From: Nitrobacteraceae bacterium AZCC 1564 | GTDB taxonomy: Bacteria > Pseudomonadota > Alphaproteobacteria > Rhizobiales > Xanthobacteraceae | NCBI GenBank assembly: GCA_036924835.1 | Contig: JBAGRR010000001.1 | Span: forward strand, 5,781,001 to 5,845,000 | Direction: 5' to 3' | DNA: 64,000 nucleotides | Shown here: positions 1 to 7,509 of the stretch, in pieces | Layout of the letters: every line of letters begins with the position of its first letter | Numbering within the stretch: the first letter of the stretch is position 1 | Made by a program: the position numbers and the translations under genes | Notes under the pieces: generated by a model | The model's database searches: none | What the model was told of the DNA's origin: nothing | Seen by the model: only the letters and a program-made list of their open reading frames with translations

Positions 1-334
1 GCTGCCACGCTCCTTGCGGCGCGATGTGCTGCTCGTCTGCCCGTACGCCGTACCAGGACGTGAGCCCGAGATCGGGGTGTTGGGTGGTATGCTCGGTCCG
101 TTCCAGGACGTTCGGAGCGACGTCGGTCTCCGAGAAGTAGGCGACCGGATAGCGGCCCGGTTCGAAGAGCAGGAGGACATTCTCGCTATCGGCGATCCAG
201 ATTCCACCGAAGCGCACGCGCATGCGCCGGCGCAATCGCTCGACGTACAACAGCCGTTTCGGCAGCGGTTCGGGTATCAGGAAGCGGCCGATTGCTCCCG
301 TGGAGAGCGGACCTTGTTGCCAGGACAGTCCCAC
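1..334 (-). CDS. DUF427 family protein (partial, runs off the left edge)
   Basis: An open frame on the minus strand without a stop before base 1, so the C-terminal part lies outside the window; 111 residues are visible. It reads GPLSTGAIGRFLIPEPLP near the start, then RMRVRFGGIWIADS and LLLFEPGRYPVAYF, then TEHTTQHPDLG and TSWY. These are the hallmarks of the DUF427 fold, which occurs alone or duplicated in proteins of unknown biochemical role. The start chosen is GTG at 334, which has a G-rich stretch (GGGGGG) just upstream and begins MGLSWQQGPL. The frame is open further upstream, so the start is inferred. Confidence 0.75.
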   Translation of the reverse strand, partial: MGLSWQQGPLSTGAIGRFLIPEPLPKRLLYVERLRRRMRVRFGGIWIADSENVLLLFEPGRYPVAYFSETDVAPNVLERTEHTTQHPDLGLTSWYGVRADEQHIAPQGAWQ

Positions 335-575
335 GCTCGCCCCCCATAGCTTTGATGATCGATGCCAATCCACCCGTACTCGGTAGCCAGGAACGCGGTT
401 CCGGCGCCAACGTTCCACGAGAGCCGACGGAAGTGATCGAACGAGCCGCGGACCGAACGATCGCTCTCGGCCAAAAATCGGCAATGCTCTAATTGAACAG
501 AAGATTTCCGCTTAGCCAGCAACAGCCGACTTATGCGCCTTTATGAGCACACGCCCTAGCGCGCGCAATCGCGTT

Positions 576-1346
576 TTAGCGCCGCGCGAGTTGCGCCATC
601 GACACCACCGTTTCCGTAAGACGGCCGTTGCGGCCGAATGGCGCCAGCCGCATCTCGACATCCGCCAGCATGGCGTCGACCTTGTCGCCGAGCGCGGCCG
701 GCGAGGACGACGAGAAGGTCAGCACGCGCTGCGCGAGATCGCTGGTCGAGACCTCCTGGGTGGTTTCGACCTGGATCGTCTCGCGCGCGTGGAAAGCCGT
801 GCCCCCCAGCGCGGCAGCGAAGTCGCGGTGCGCCCGCTTTTCCGGTCGTGACTCCGAGCGGAGCTTTTTGTCTGACCAGGCGCACCGTGCCGTGTTGTAT
901 TCGTCGAGCCAGGCGTTGCTGCCGTCGCGCGCCGAGAACGACGCGCAGACAGCTACGGAGCCCTGTGGCTCTACCAGCCGTTCGAGCAGCGCGCCGAGCG
1001 CGTCCTTGTCCATCCAGTGCAGCGCGCGGCCGATCGTGACGAGATCGAAGCGGCCCACGCTCTCGGGGAGGTCTTCCGCGCGGCCTCCGATCAGGGTGAG
1101 CGTGTGTCCAGCGCGCTGCGCTCCGGCGCGCGCGGCGGCGAGCATGGCTGATTCCGGATCAACGCCGGTGACACGGCCGACATAGGGAGCAAAACCGAGC
1201 GCGAGCAGCCCGGGCCCGGTGCCGAGATCGATCAGCGCGTGTTGCTTTGACAGGTTCAGTTTCTGTGCGACGCCGCGGAAGAATTCGACCGGGTAGGGCG
1301 GCCGGAATTTTTCGTACAACTCGACGGTGGAGGCGAAGCGTCCCAT
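576..1346 (-). CDS. class I SAM-dependent methyltransferase
   Basis: 256 residues. Motif I of the Rossmann-type methyltransferase fold is visible as LIDLGTGPGLLAL (about residues 37-49), followed by the acidic end of strand 2 in VTGVDPESAMLAAAR (about 58-72) and motif II/III-like RFDLVTIGRALHWMD (about 98-112). This places it in the Methyltransf_11/25-type family acting on small molecules, related to the UbiE/trans-aconitate methyltransferase group. The substrate cannot be read from sequence. ATG at 1346 is preceded by AAGGATC. It stands alone between the DUF427 gene and the HAD gene, which is on the other strand. Confidence 0.85.
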   Translation of the reverse strand: MGRFASTVELYEKFRPPYPVEFFRGVAQKLNLSKQHALIDLGTGPGLLALGFAPYVGRVTGVDPESAMLAAARAGAQRAGHTLTLIGGRAEDLPESVGRFDLVTIGRALHWMDKDALGALLERLVEPQGSVAVCASFSARDGSNAWLDEYNTARCAWSDKKLRSESRPEKRAHRDFAAALGGTAFHARETIQVETTQEVSTSDLAQRVLTFSSSSPAALGDKVDAMLADVEMRLAPFGRNGRLTETVVSMAQLARR

Positions 1347-1447
1347 GGCAAGATCCTTATCGGGGTCGCCCCGCAGCTAGAGCGAGCATAGGGCGCAGCC
1401 GCGATGGACGCCAATGTGTGCCAATCAAAGGATGGTGTGGTGGAGCG

Positions 1448-1473
1448 CTAGTGTGGTGGTTCTCCCATCTGAA
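1448..1473. repeat. remnant of a type C CTAG-bounded hairpin
   Basis: CTAGTGTGGTGGTTC at 1448-1462 is identical to the first 15 bases of the complete type C element at 21411. The matching right arm and closing CTAG are missing, so this is a decayed or truncated copy just upstream of the HAD gene. Confidence 0.5.
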
Positions 1474-1562
1474 CCCCCGTTAAGGTGATCCGTTAAGCGA
1501 AGGGAGAACCGAGCTGCCTTGTGCCCGGCCCGCGGAACCCGCCACCACAGGAGGAAGCCCTG

Positions 1563-2237
1563 ATGCGCATCGAACCGGTGTTTCTGTTCGACCTCGACGG
1601 CACGCTGGTCGACAGCGTCTACCAGCATGTGCTGGCCTGGAAGGCGGCGCTGGATACGGAAGGCATCGAGCTGTCGGTCTGGCGCATCCACCGCAAGGTG
1701 GGCATGAGCGGCGGGCTCTTCACCAACCAGCTCCTGCGCGAGATGGGCTTTGCAATCGAGCCCGACCGCATCGAACGGCTCCGTCACGCGCATGCAGTTG
1801 CCTACCGCGCGCTGGCGCGCGATATCCGTCCGCTGCCGGGCGCGCGCGAGCTGCTCGACTTTCTCACCCGCGAGAAAATGCCCTGGGCGATCGCAACCTC
1901 CGGACGGATGGAGACCGCGGCGGTGAACCTCGCTTCGCTCGGCGTCGACCCCGAACGGGCTCCGGTCGTGACCCGTGACCAGGTGAAATACGCAAAACCA
2001 GACCCGGACCTGTTCATCGCCGCGGCCGACCGCCTCAAGACCAGCGTCGAGCGCGCCATTGTGGTCGGTGACTCGATCTGGGACATGCTCGCCGCCACCC
2101 GCTGCCGCGCTCTCGGCGTGGGCCTGCTCTCTGGCGGCTACGGTGCCGACGAGTTGCGGCAGGCGGGCGCCATCCGCGTGTATGAGGACCCGGCGGATTT
2201 GCTGCAGCATATCGATGAAGTCGGCGGAAGGAGGTAG
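1563..2237 (+). CDS. HAD-superfamily hydrolase (phosphatase/phosphomutase type)
   Basis: 224 residues. Motif I is FDLDGTLVDS at about residues 8-17, with the nucleophilic and general-acid aspartates. An alpha-helical cap follows (residues 20-90). Motif II is the Ser/Thr in IATSGRM, motif III the lysine in KYAKPDPDLF, and motif IV the GDSIWD acidic pair. It belongs to subfamily I (phosphoglycolate phosphatase / beta-phosphoglucomutase-like); the substrate is not assignable. The start is ATG 1563, chosen because AGGAGG lies 7 bases upstream; an in-frame GTG at 1521 would add 14 unlikely residues. The DUF2905 gene follows after about 30 bases and is probably co-transcribed. Confidence 0.88.
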   Translation: MRIEPVFLFDLDGTLVDSVYQHVLAWKAALDTEGIELSVWRIHRKVGMSGGLFTNQLLREMGFAIEPDRIERLRHAHAVAYRALARDIRPLPGARELLDFLTREKMPWAIATSGRMETAAVNLASLGVDPERAPVVTRDQVKYAKPDPDLFIAAADRLKTSVERAIVVGDSIWDMLAATRCRALGVGLLSGGYGADELRQAGAIRVYEDPADLLQHIDEVGGRR

Positions 2238-2268
2238 GGTTCATGCCACAGGCTGACGGAGGTGCATG

Positions 2269-2469
2269 ATGTCGCGAACACTCATCATCTTTGGATTGGT
2301 GCTCGTTGCAGCCGGCCTGCTGTGGCCTTGGCTCGGAAAGCTCGGGCTCGGCCGCCTTCCCGGCGACATCATGATCGAGCGGCCGACCTATTCTTTCTAT
2401 TTTCCGCTCATGACATCGATCCTACTCAGCCTGGCGATCAGCGTCATCCTGTGGCTGGTCAATCGCTAG
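2269..2469 (+). CDS. DUF2905 small membrane protein
   Basis: 66 residues with two hydrophobic helices: LIIFGLVLVAAGLLWPWLG near the N-terminus and MTSILLSLAISVILWLV at the C-terminus. Between them is the family signature LGRLPGDIMIERPTYSFYFP. These features match the DUF2905 family of short two-helix inner-membrane proteins; the function is unknown. Two consecutive ATG codons occur (2266 and 2269). I prefer the second because GGAGG sits 6-7 bases before it and relatives begin M-S-R. It lies 31 bases after the HAD gene on the same strand. Confidence 0.85.
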   Translation: MSRTLIIFGLVLVAAGLLWPWLGKLGLGRLPGDIMIERPTYSFYFPLMTSILLSLAISVILWLVNR

Positions 2470-2483
2470 ATCCTTGTTCCGAG

Positions 2484-2502
2484 GCGTTTTCTTCACGCGA
2501 AC
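2484..2502. repeat. half copy of a GCGTTTTC dispersed repeat
   Basis: GCGTTTTCTTCACGCGAAC here is the reverse complement of GTTCGCGTGAAGAAAACGC at 7707-7725. A repeat of this type is, as I recall, widely dispersed in Bradyrhizobium-group genomes; only one arm is present here, just after the DUF2905 gene. Confidence 0.45.
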
Positions 2503-2565
2503 TCGGTCTGCTCTAGCCAGAAGGGCGCACATTCGAACGGGCTAGCTGTTATGAAGCCTACGCGC

Positions 2566-3063
2566 TCAATCGAGCAATTCGGGATGCGCCGTCAGCAGCT
2601 TCCGAGGAATGGGCTGAAGGTTGTACGGCCAGTCAAGGCCGAAGGAGACGTTGGACGATCTATAGATGAGCTGCTTGGCTGCCAACCCACCTGCAACTCC
2701 GTCATTGATGGGGGACGTCACGGTATTCGCGTTCCCAAAGATGAAGGGTCGCAAGAAGTCCTTTTCGTCCTGGGTCAGTTCGCCGAGCATTTTATAGACA
2801 GCACGATTAAACTGTCGATCACGCCAAGGCTTCAGCACCAAATGAACGATGCCGGAGATCACGTTAACCGTGAGCAGACTGACGGAGGCGACCAGCACGA
2901 TGCCGGCGTACGTGCGATAAGATTGCCTGATTTCCTCAAGGCCAAGCTGGGTGACGAGGGAATCGGGAATGAATAAAAGCGCCGCGCTCGCGAGGAACGC
3001 CGCAAGATAGATCTTCCAACCCGCGTTGATTACCGTCGAGAAAACAGAGCCAATCCATTCCAT
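2566..3063 (-). CDS. SieB-like superinfection exclusion family membrane protein
   Basis: 165 residues. Two transmembrane helices are visible, at about residues 15-34 (GWKIYLAAFLASAALLFIP) and 48-73 (YAGIVLVASVSLLTVNVISG). They are followed by a soluble C-terminal half with ELTQDEKDFLRPFI and a DGVAGGLAAKQLIY segment. This layout matches the SieB family (superinfection exclusion protein B). In phage P22 SieB aborts infection by other phages; here only family membership is claimed. No phage genes surround it. Two small unrecognised genes lie next to it, so the three may form an accessory islet between the housekeeping-like DUF2905 gene and panC. Confidence 0.6.
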   Translation of the reverse strand: MEWIGSVFSTVINAGWKIYLAAFLASAALLFIPDSLVTQLGLEEIRQSYRTYAGIVLVASVSLLTVNVISGIVHLVLKPWRDRQFNRAVYKMLGELTQDEKDFLRPFIFGNANTVTSPINDGVAGGLAAKQLIYRSSNVSFGLDWPYNLQPIPRKLLTAHPELLD

Positions 3064-3152
3064 GCCGCGCTTATAACGAACTAGGTGTGCAATTGATATG
3101 GGTTCATGGTCCGAGGCGCTACGGTAAGTTGTGCAAAGCGATATGGCCTAGA

Positions 3153-3614
3153 ATGAATACCCTGCAGCGATACCTGGAAGTGATCGTAGATCCGGCATGG
3201 GATGATTTTCACGTCAATTGCAGCTCCGCCCGACTTGCCTTCGTTGCGTGCGTTGCGATCTATCATTCGGTCGATCGCTTCGCCGAGGAGGACGGTAAGA
3301 AGCCCGGCCACTATCGCAAGCTCTGGGGAAAGGAGAGTATGGAGTTTCGGCCGGTCGATATCATCGCCCATCACTTCAAGCATGTGCTGAGCGACGACGA
3401 GAGAAACAAAGGAAACCGGCCGGGCATAACTATCGGCTGGGCGCTCGGGTTTAACGAGACCGGAGAGACAATGGACCTCCGCAACCTCTACTTCGTCATT
3501 CGGGACGCGGTGCGGTTCGTGCACCGCAAAGCAGGCACAGAGCACCCAGCGCTTCCTGATCCGCGCAAGAAGGCCGCACGGAATAGCGGCGAGCGGCAAT
3601 CTAAAGCGAGGTAA
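3153..3614 (+). CDS. hypothetical protein, 153 aa
   Basis: I do not recognise this family. The start is taken at ATG 3153 (MNTLQRYLEVIVDPAWDDF); an in-frame start at 3087 would add 22 residues that overlap the promoter space of the divergent SieB-like gene. The protein is soluble, with a histidine- and tyrosine-rich middle (VAIYHSVDRF, KPGHYRKLW, DIIAHHFKHVL) and a basic C-terminal tail (DPRKKAARNSGERQSKAR). No signal peptide or membrane helix is seen. It is divergent from the SieB-like gene (start codons about 90 bases apart) and is followed after 45 bases by another small unknown gene on the same strand. Confidence 0.55.
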   Translation: MNTLQRYLEVIVDPAWDDFHVNCSSARLAFVACVAIYHSVDRFAEEDGKKPGHYRKLWGKESMEFRPVDIIAHHFKHVLSDDERNKGNRPGITIGWALGFNETGETMDLRNLYFVIRDAVRFVHRKAGTEHPALPDPRKKAARNSGERQSKAR

Positions 3615-3659
3615 GCAGATAGCGAGTTATTGTTGCGTATCGCGAATCAGGAGAATGCG

Positions 3660-3887
3660 ATGCGCAAAACAGAAGCAAAAGCGGCGTTCGAGCAGATGTT
3701 CGATAACTGGGAAAAGGAGCTCGGCATCACCATCACTGCTGAGCACGATCCGAGCTTTTCCGACTTCTGCTCATGGGTGGAGCGCAATCACTTTTCCAAC
3801 TATTTCAATTTCAGGTCCGTGATAGGTGCACGTGATGATGTTGAAAACTGGTTCATTAATCGCTTCAAGCAGCGGTGGAGGTACTAG
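3660..3887 (+). CDS. hypothetical protein, 75 aa
   Basis: Small soluble protein beginning [20 protein letters not shown], with an acidic middle and the aromatic-rich stretch [17 protein letters not shown]. It ends with RFKQRWRY. I see no known domain. ATG 3660 is chosen because CAGGAG lies 6-7 bases upstream; a TTG at 3630 is possible. The last four bases overlap the 3' end of panC on the opposite strand. It is probably co-transcribed with the preceding unknown gene. Confidence 0.55.
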   Translation: MRKTEAKAAFEQMFDNWEKELGITITAEHDPSFSDFCSWVERNHFSNYFNFRSVIGARDDVENWFINRFKQRWRY

Positions 3888-4738
3888 GCCTTGATGTTGT
3901 CGATCAGACGGGTGGTGCCGAGTCTGGCCGCCACCAGCAACCGGACAGGCCCGTCATCCGTTGTTGAAACCGGCGCCAGCGTTTCCGCGTGCCGGGCCTC
4001 GAGATAATCGACCTCGGCAAAACCGGCCTCTTTGATGGCCGCCACGCCATCCGCCAGGGCGACCTTGAAGTCGTCACCCGCCTGCAGGCGCTTCGCCGTC
4101 ATCTTGAGCGTCCGGAAAAGCACCGGCGCGATACGACGCTCCTCCGGCGACAGGTAGACATTTCGCGACGACATCGCGAGGCCATCGCGCTCGCGTATGA
4201 TTGCGCCGCCCACGATCTTGACGCCGAGGTCGAGGTCGCGTGCCATGCGCGTGACCACTTTGAGCTGCTGAAAGTCCTTCTCGCCGAAGAACGCCATATC
4301 CGGCCGGACTTGCGTGAACAGCTTCGCCACGACGGTTGCGACCCCACCGAAAAAGTGGGGACGGTAGCGGTCTTCCAGTCCAGCGAGGGCGGGGCCTTCG
4401 GGCGCCACCCGGGTGGCGAAGCCATCCGGGTACATCGTCTTCACGTCGGGATTCCAGACGAGATCAACGCCTTCCGCAGCGAGTTTGGCGATGTCCTCTT
4501 TCCACGTGCGCGGATAAGAGCCGAGGTCTTCATGCGCCGCGAACTGGGTCGGGTTCACAAAGATCGAGACCACCACCTTTTTGGTGCGGCGCTTGGCCAA
4601 ACGTACCAGCGACACATGGCCGTCATGGAGTGCGCCCATGGTCGGGACAAGGCCGACCGTGGCGTTGCGCTTGCCGAGCTCTGCCCGGGCGCGGTTAAGG
4701 GATGAAAGCCTGCGGGCAATGATGGGGGCTTGGGGCAT
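3884..4738 (-). CDS. panC: pantoate--beta-alanine ligase
   Basis: 284 residues, the usual PanC length. It condenses pantoate and beta-alanine with ATP in cytoplasmic pantothenate (coenzyme A) synthesis. Visible signatures are [18 protein letters not shown] with the HxGH nucleotidyl-transfer motif (HDGH, about residues 38-41), [19 protein letters not shown], and the KMSKS-like loop region [14 protein letters not shown]. No panB or panD is adjacent, so it is a stand-alone gene here. Its stop overlaps the convergent 75-aa ORF by four bases. Upstream (4804-4911) are degenerate CTAG-type repeats separating it from the divergent mipZ. Confidence 0.97.
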   Translation of the reverse strand: MPQAPIIARRLSSLNRARAELGKRNATVGLVPTMGALHDGHVSLVRLAKRRTKKVVVSIFVNPTQFAAHEDLGSYPRTWKEDIAKLAAEGVDLVWNPDVKTMYPDGFATRVAPEGPALAGLEDRYRPHFFGGVATVVAKLFTQVRPDMAFFGEKDFQQLKVVTRMARDLDLGVKIVGGAIIRERDGLAMSSRNVYLSPEERRIAPVLFRTLKMTAKRLQAGDDFKVALADGVAAIKEAGFAEVDYLEARHAETLAPVSTTDDGPVRLLVAARLGTTRLIDNIKA

Positions 4739-4803
4739 TCGTGTCGGGCGATGTCTGGGGCAATTGATCGTGAAGTGAGTGTCGACCTTAACAAAGGTCG
4801 CAG

Positions 4804-4911
4804 CACTAGTGGAGCGGATTTGACGTTCGCAGCCCTGTTCGCAGCGAATTCGTAATGCGAACGTTAGAACCGGACCATGAGTGGAGCGGATTTAACGTTC
4901 GCTACCCTGCT
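4804..4911. repeat. degenerate cluster of CTAG-type hairpin halves
   Basis: Between the divergent panC and mipZ there are three half-elements. They are GTGGAGCGGATTTGACGTTC (from 4810), GCGAACGTTAGAACCGGACC (from 4857, opposite orientation), and GAGTGGAGCGGATTTAACGT (from 4880). They resemble the type K arms at 7536-7706 but no longer pair perfectly, so I read them as decayed copies. The rest of the 307-base panC-mipZ gap (4739-5045) holds no gene that I can see; promoters for both genes must lie here. Confidence 0.55.
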
Positions 4912-5045
4912 TGCCATGAGTTGATCTGCGTCGGGTTTTGCAAACACGTCACATCCATCGGCCAGTTCACGATGAGCCAAATTGATCGAAGCATTTCGCT
5001 TGATTCTTTTTGCGTCTGACTGGAAGTATTGAACGGGGGGCGTTG

Positions 5046-5966
5046 ATGCTGCTGCAGGCTAGCCAAGAGCGATCGGGTTCGGCGCATGTCGTTGTCCTTG
5101 GCAACGAGAAGGGCGGCTCGGGCAAGTCGACCACCGCGCTTCACATCGCAGTCGCTCTCCTGAAAGCCGGCCAGCGCGTCGCGACGATTGATCTGGACGC
5201 CCGGCAGAGAAGCTTCACCCGCTATATCGACAACCGCCGCGGCTGGGCCAAGCGGACCGGCATTGATCTTGAATTGCCGCATCACTGTTGCGTCGCTTTA
5301 GGCAACAGCATGCAGATCGAGGACAACGAAGTATCCGAATTCGGACAGTTTTCGGCAGCCATCAGTGCGGCCGAGAAAACCTACGACTTCATCGTGATCG
5401 ATACACCGGGGACCGACAACTACCTGATGCGATTGGCGCACTCGATGGCCGACACGCTGGTGACGCCGTTGAACGACAGTTTTCTCGACTTCGATGTGCT
5501 GGGGGCGGTCGATCCGACAACGTATTCGGTCATCGGCGAAAGCCATTACGCCACGATGGTGCGGGCAGCCCGCAAGCAACGCCGCGACGTCGACGGCGTG
5601 ACCACCGACTGGATCGTGGTGCGAAACCGGCTGTCGATGCTCGGCTCGCGCAACAAGCAATTGATCGCGGAGGGGCTTGACCAGCTGTCGTTTCGTCTCG
5701 GCTTCCGGCCCGTCGATGGCTTTGCCGAGCGGGTGGTTTACCGCGAGTTCTTTCCACGCGGACTGACGGCCCTCGACGCCCTCAACGAGGCGACCCTGGG
5801 AGCTCGCCCGAACATGTCGCACGTCACTGCTCGCGAGGAGGTGACCGCCTTGCTGCGCCACCTGAAGCTGCCGATTGACGAGCGGGGGCGGCGGCGGGCG
5901 GCTAACCGGGCCGAATGGTTCGCCCAGACCGACCAGCCGCTCGAGATGCACGATCTGATCGCTTAG
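5046..5966 (+). CDS. mipZ: division-plane positioning ATPase MipZ
   Basis: 306 residues, ParA/MinD-type P-loop ATPase. The deviant Walker A is NEKGGSGKST (about residues 18-27). RVATIDLDARQRSFTRYIDNR follows, then Walker B-like FIVIDTPGTD, and TPLNDSFLDFDVLG. The combination DLDxRQR plus NDSFxDFD is specific to MipZ among ParA-like proteins. MipZ forms a pole-to-midcell gradient by interacting with ParB and inhibits FtsZ assembly away from midcell in alphaproteobacteria that lack MinCD. The ATG at 5046 follows a G-rich stretch (CGGGGGG); the TTG at 5010 is a less likely start. Monocistronic. Confidence 0.93.
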   Translation: MLLQASQERSGSAHVVVLGNEKGGSGKSTTALHIAVALLKAGQRVATIDLDARQRSFTRYIDNRRGWAKRTGIDLELPHHCCVALGNSMQIEDNEVSEFGQFSAAISAAEKTYDFIVIDTPGTDNYLMRLAHSMADTLVTPLNDSFLDFDVLGAVDPTTYSVIGESHYATMVRAARKQRRDVDGVTTDWIVVRNRLSMLGSRNKQLIAEGLDQLSFRLGFRPVDGFAERVVYREFFPRGLTALDALNEATLGARPNMSHVTAREEVTALLRHLKLPIDERGRRRAANRAEWFAQTDQPLEMHDLIA

Positions 5967-6018
5967 GCATCAGAAGCCTGCCAAAAAGGCACACCCGAAA
6001 AAGTTCCCGCCGGAACCA

Positions 6019-6040
6019 GCGATTTTTCATGGAAAATCGC
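6019..6040. terminator. hairpin downstream of mipZ
   Basis: GCGATTTT and AAAATCGC form a perfect 8-bp stem around a 6-base loop, about 55 bases after the mipZ stop. The lower stem is A/T-rich, but no U-tract follows, so terminator function is uncertain. Confidence 0.35.
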
Positions 6041-6081
6041 GGACCTGCAGCCATTTGGCTGGGTTGTTCCCAGGTACAAAA

Positions 6082-6098
6082 TTGGCACGGTTGCTGCA
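6082..6098 (+). promoter_or_regulatory. candidate sigma-54 (RpoN) promoter
   Basis: TTGGCACGGTTGCTGCA has GG at 6084-6085 and GC at 6096-6097, separated by exactly 10 bases. It matches the -24/-12 consensus YTGGCACGRNNNTTGCW at all but one defined position. It lies about 165 bases before the hydrolase start at 6262, implying a long leader. I did not identify an enhancer-binding site. The 295-base gap (5967-6261) holds this site and the hairpin at 6019 but no other gene that I can support. Confidence 0.45.
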
Positions 6099-6261
6099 TT
6101 GCACATAGCGCAATGGTGTTAAAGCAACATTGCCTCGATTTTAGTAGCTTTTGTCACGGGAACGTTACGAACTATATGGACAAGAGCGACGGATTCTAAA
6201 ACACTCTATGGGGCGAGGCGGATTTCATTCCTGCCAAGCCCTGAGACCCTGCGGGGACGAT

Positions 6262-7110
6262 ATGAAGCGTGGATTGATCATTCTGCTCGGCTTGTTTGCG
6301 GTGGCGACCGTCGCCTATTTCACCGCGACCAAATGGGCTATCCGTCACGAGACCGTCAGCTTCTACGATGAAACGCGTCAGCGTCCGATTGACGTTGCGA
6401 TCGCTGTCCGCCGCGACAAGGAGATGAAAGCCAACGCCGGCATGGGAGCGCTGCCGGTTGCAATCATCAATCATGGTAACACCGTCAGATTTACCGAATA
6501 TTCGTTCCTCGCCAACGTGCTTGCCGCGCGCGGTTATCTGGCGATCAGCATCCAGCACGATCTGGCGTCCGATGCGCCGCTGGTAACGAAGGTCGGTGAA
6601 CTGTATGTCGGCCGCCTGCCGGTGTACGAGCGCGGCGTGGCCAACATCGAGTTCACGATCGCGAAGATGAAGAAGATCCAGCCGAACGCGGATTACGATC
6701 ATCTCACGATGGTCGGCCATTCCAACGGCGGCGACATCTCGATGTATTTCGCCAAATTGCATCCGGACAACGTGAAGAAGATTGTCACGCTCGACAACCT
6801 GCGCGTGCCGTTCCTCACGGAAGGCAAGTTCAAGATTCTGTCGTTCCGTTCGAAAGACCCTGTGTTCAAGGCTGACCCGGGCGTGGTGCCGGATGACGAT
6901 ATCTGCGAGCAGGCCGGTATCACTGTGGTCAAGACGGGCTTCCAGCATGTCGACATGAGCGATCGTGGTCCTGAAAAAGTGAAGGAGTCGATCCAGCAAA
7001 CGCTCGACAAATTCCTCGCGGATGACAGCAAGCTCGGACCGGTAGATACGCGCAAGATCGATGTGCCGAAGCCAGGTCCTGTCGCGCAGGTCGCGCCGCC
7101 GATCAATTAG
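6262..7110 (+). CDS. membrane-anchored alpha/beta hydrolase
   Basis: 282 residues. An N-terminal hydrophobic helix (about residues 4-22, LIILLGLFAVATVAYF) acts as signal anchor, so the catalytic domain is probably periplasmic. The domain shows an oxyanion-side NHGNTVRFTEYSFLA and the nucleophile elbow GHSNGGD (G-x-S-x-G). A late histidine in TGFQHVDMSDRGP is a candidate catalytic His. Proline-rich C-terminal tail. The substrate is unknown; the fold is that of dienelactone-hydrolase/chlorophyllase-like esterases. ATG 6262 is preceded by GGGGA; an upstream TTG/ATG region would add 37 residues before the membrane helix and is unlikely. A terminator follows at 7146. Confidence 0.75.
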   Translation: MKRGLIILLGLFAVATVAYFTATKWAIRHETVSFYDETRQRPIDVAIAVRRDKEMKANAGMGALPVAIINHGNTVRFTEYSFLANVLAARGYLAISIQHDLASDAPLVTKVGELYVGRLPVYERGVANIEFTIAKMKKIQPNADYDHLTMVGHSNGGDISMYFAKLHPDNVKKIVTLDNLRVPFLTEGKFKILSFRSKDPVFKADPGVVPDDDICEQAGITVVKTGFQHVDMSDRGPEKVKESIQQTLDKFLADDSKLGPVDTRKIDVPKPGPVAQVAPPIN

Positions 7111-7145
7111 CAAAGAACGTAAAGAACGTAGTGGCACTTCATGCC

Positions 7146-7178
7146 GGCCCGCCTTTCCAAGGCGGGCCGTTTTCTTTT
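7146..7178 (+). terminator. Rho-independent terminator after the hydrolase gene
   Basis: GGCCCGCC (7146-7153) pairs perfectly with GGCGGGCC (7161-7168) around a 7-base loop, followed by GTTTTCTTTT. Confidence 0.88.
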
Positions 7179-7299
7179 GACGCAACCCTTACGAGTTTAA
7201 AGAGGGCGCGCATAATTCTGAACCGCGTGCTTGATCCCGCCACATTCCATTGCTGGCATGTCCCCTCTGATACAGACATTCGTATTCATGAGGTGAGTG

Positions 7300-7479
7300 A
7301 TGACCAGCTTCTCTTCTTCGTCTCCTAATCTCGCCCCTTCGATGGAAGATCCATCCACGCCCGCGATGAGCGACGACGAATGCATGGTGCAGCTGGCGCG
7401 TGTCGTCGAGCAGCACGATGATCGACAGCTTGAGGAGGTTGCTCAACTGATCGGAAGGCTGGCCGTCACGATTGAGTAG
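7300..7479 (+). CDS. possible small protein, 59 aa
   Basis: A short frame starting MTSFSSSSPNL with a Ser/Pro-rich N-terminus and a helical acidic second half (DECMVQLARVVEQHDD, EEVAQLIGRLAVTIE). GAGGTGAG lies just before the ATG. I recognise no family. The codon pattern is compatible with coding, but the length is too short to be sure. It sits between a terminator (7146-7178) and the type K repeat module (7536-7706). Confidence 0.35.
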   Translation: MTSFSSSSPNLAPSMEDPSTPAMSDDECMVQLARVVEQHDDRQLEEVAQLIGRLAVTIE

Positions 7480-7509
7480 TGCGGATCTGAGGCGAGCGTG
7501 TGAGGCTGA

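Noticed and set aside
2566-3063. Prophage remnant around the SieB-like gene
   Set aside because: No integrase, capsid, tail or lysis genes and no attachment-site repeats are visible within several kb.
6196-7185. 329-codon open frame on the minus strand opposite the hydrolase
   Set aside because: Antisense to the alpha/beta hydrolase with GHSNGGD motif; it also runs through the terminator at 7146.
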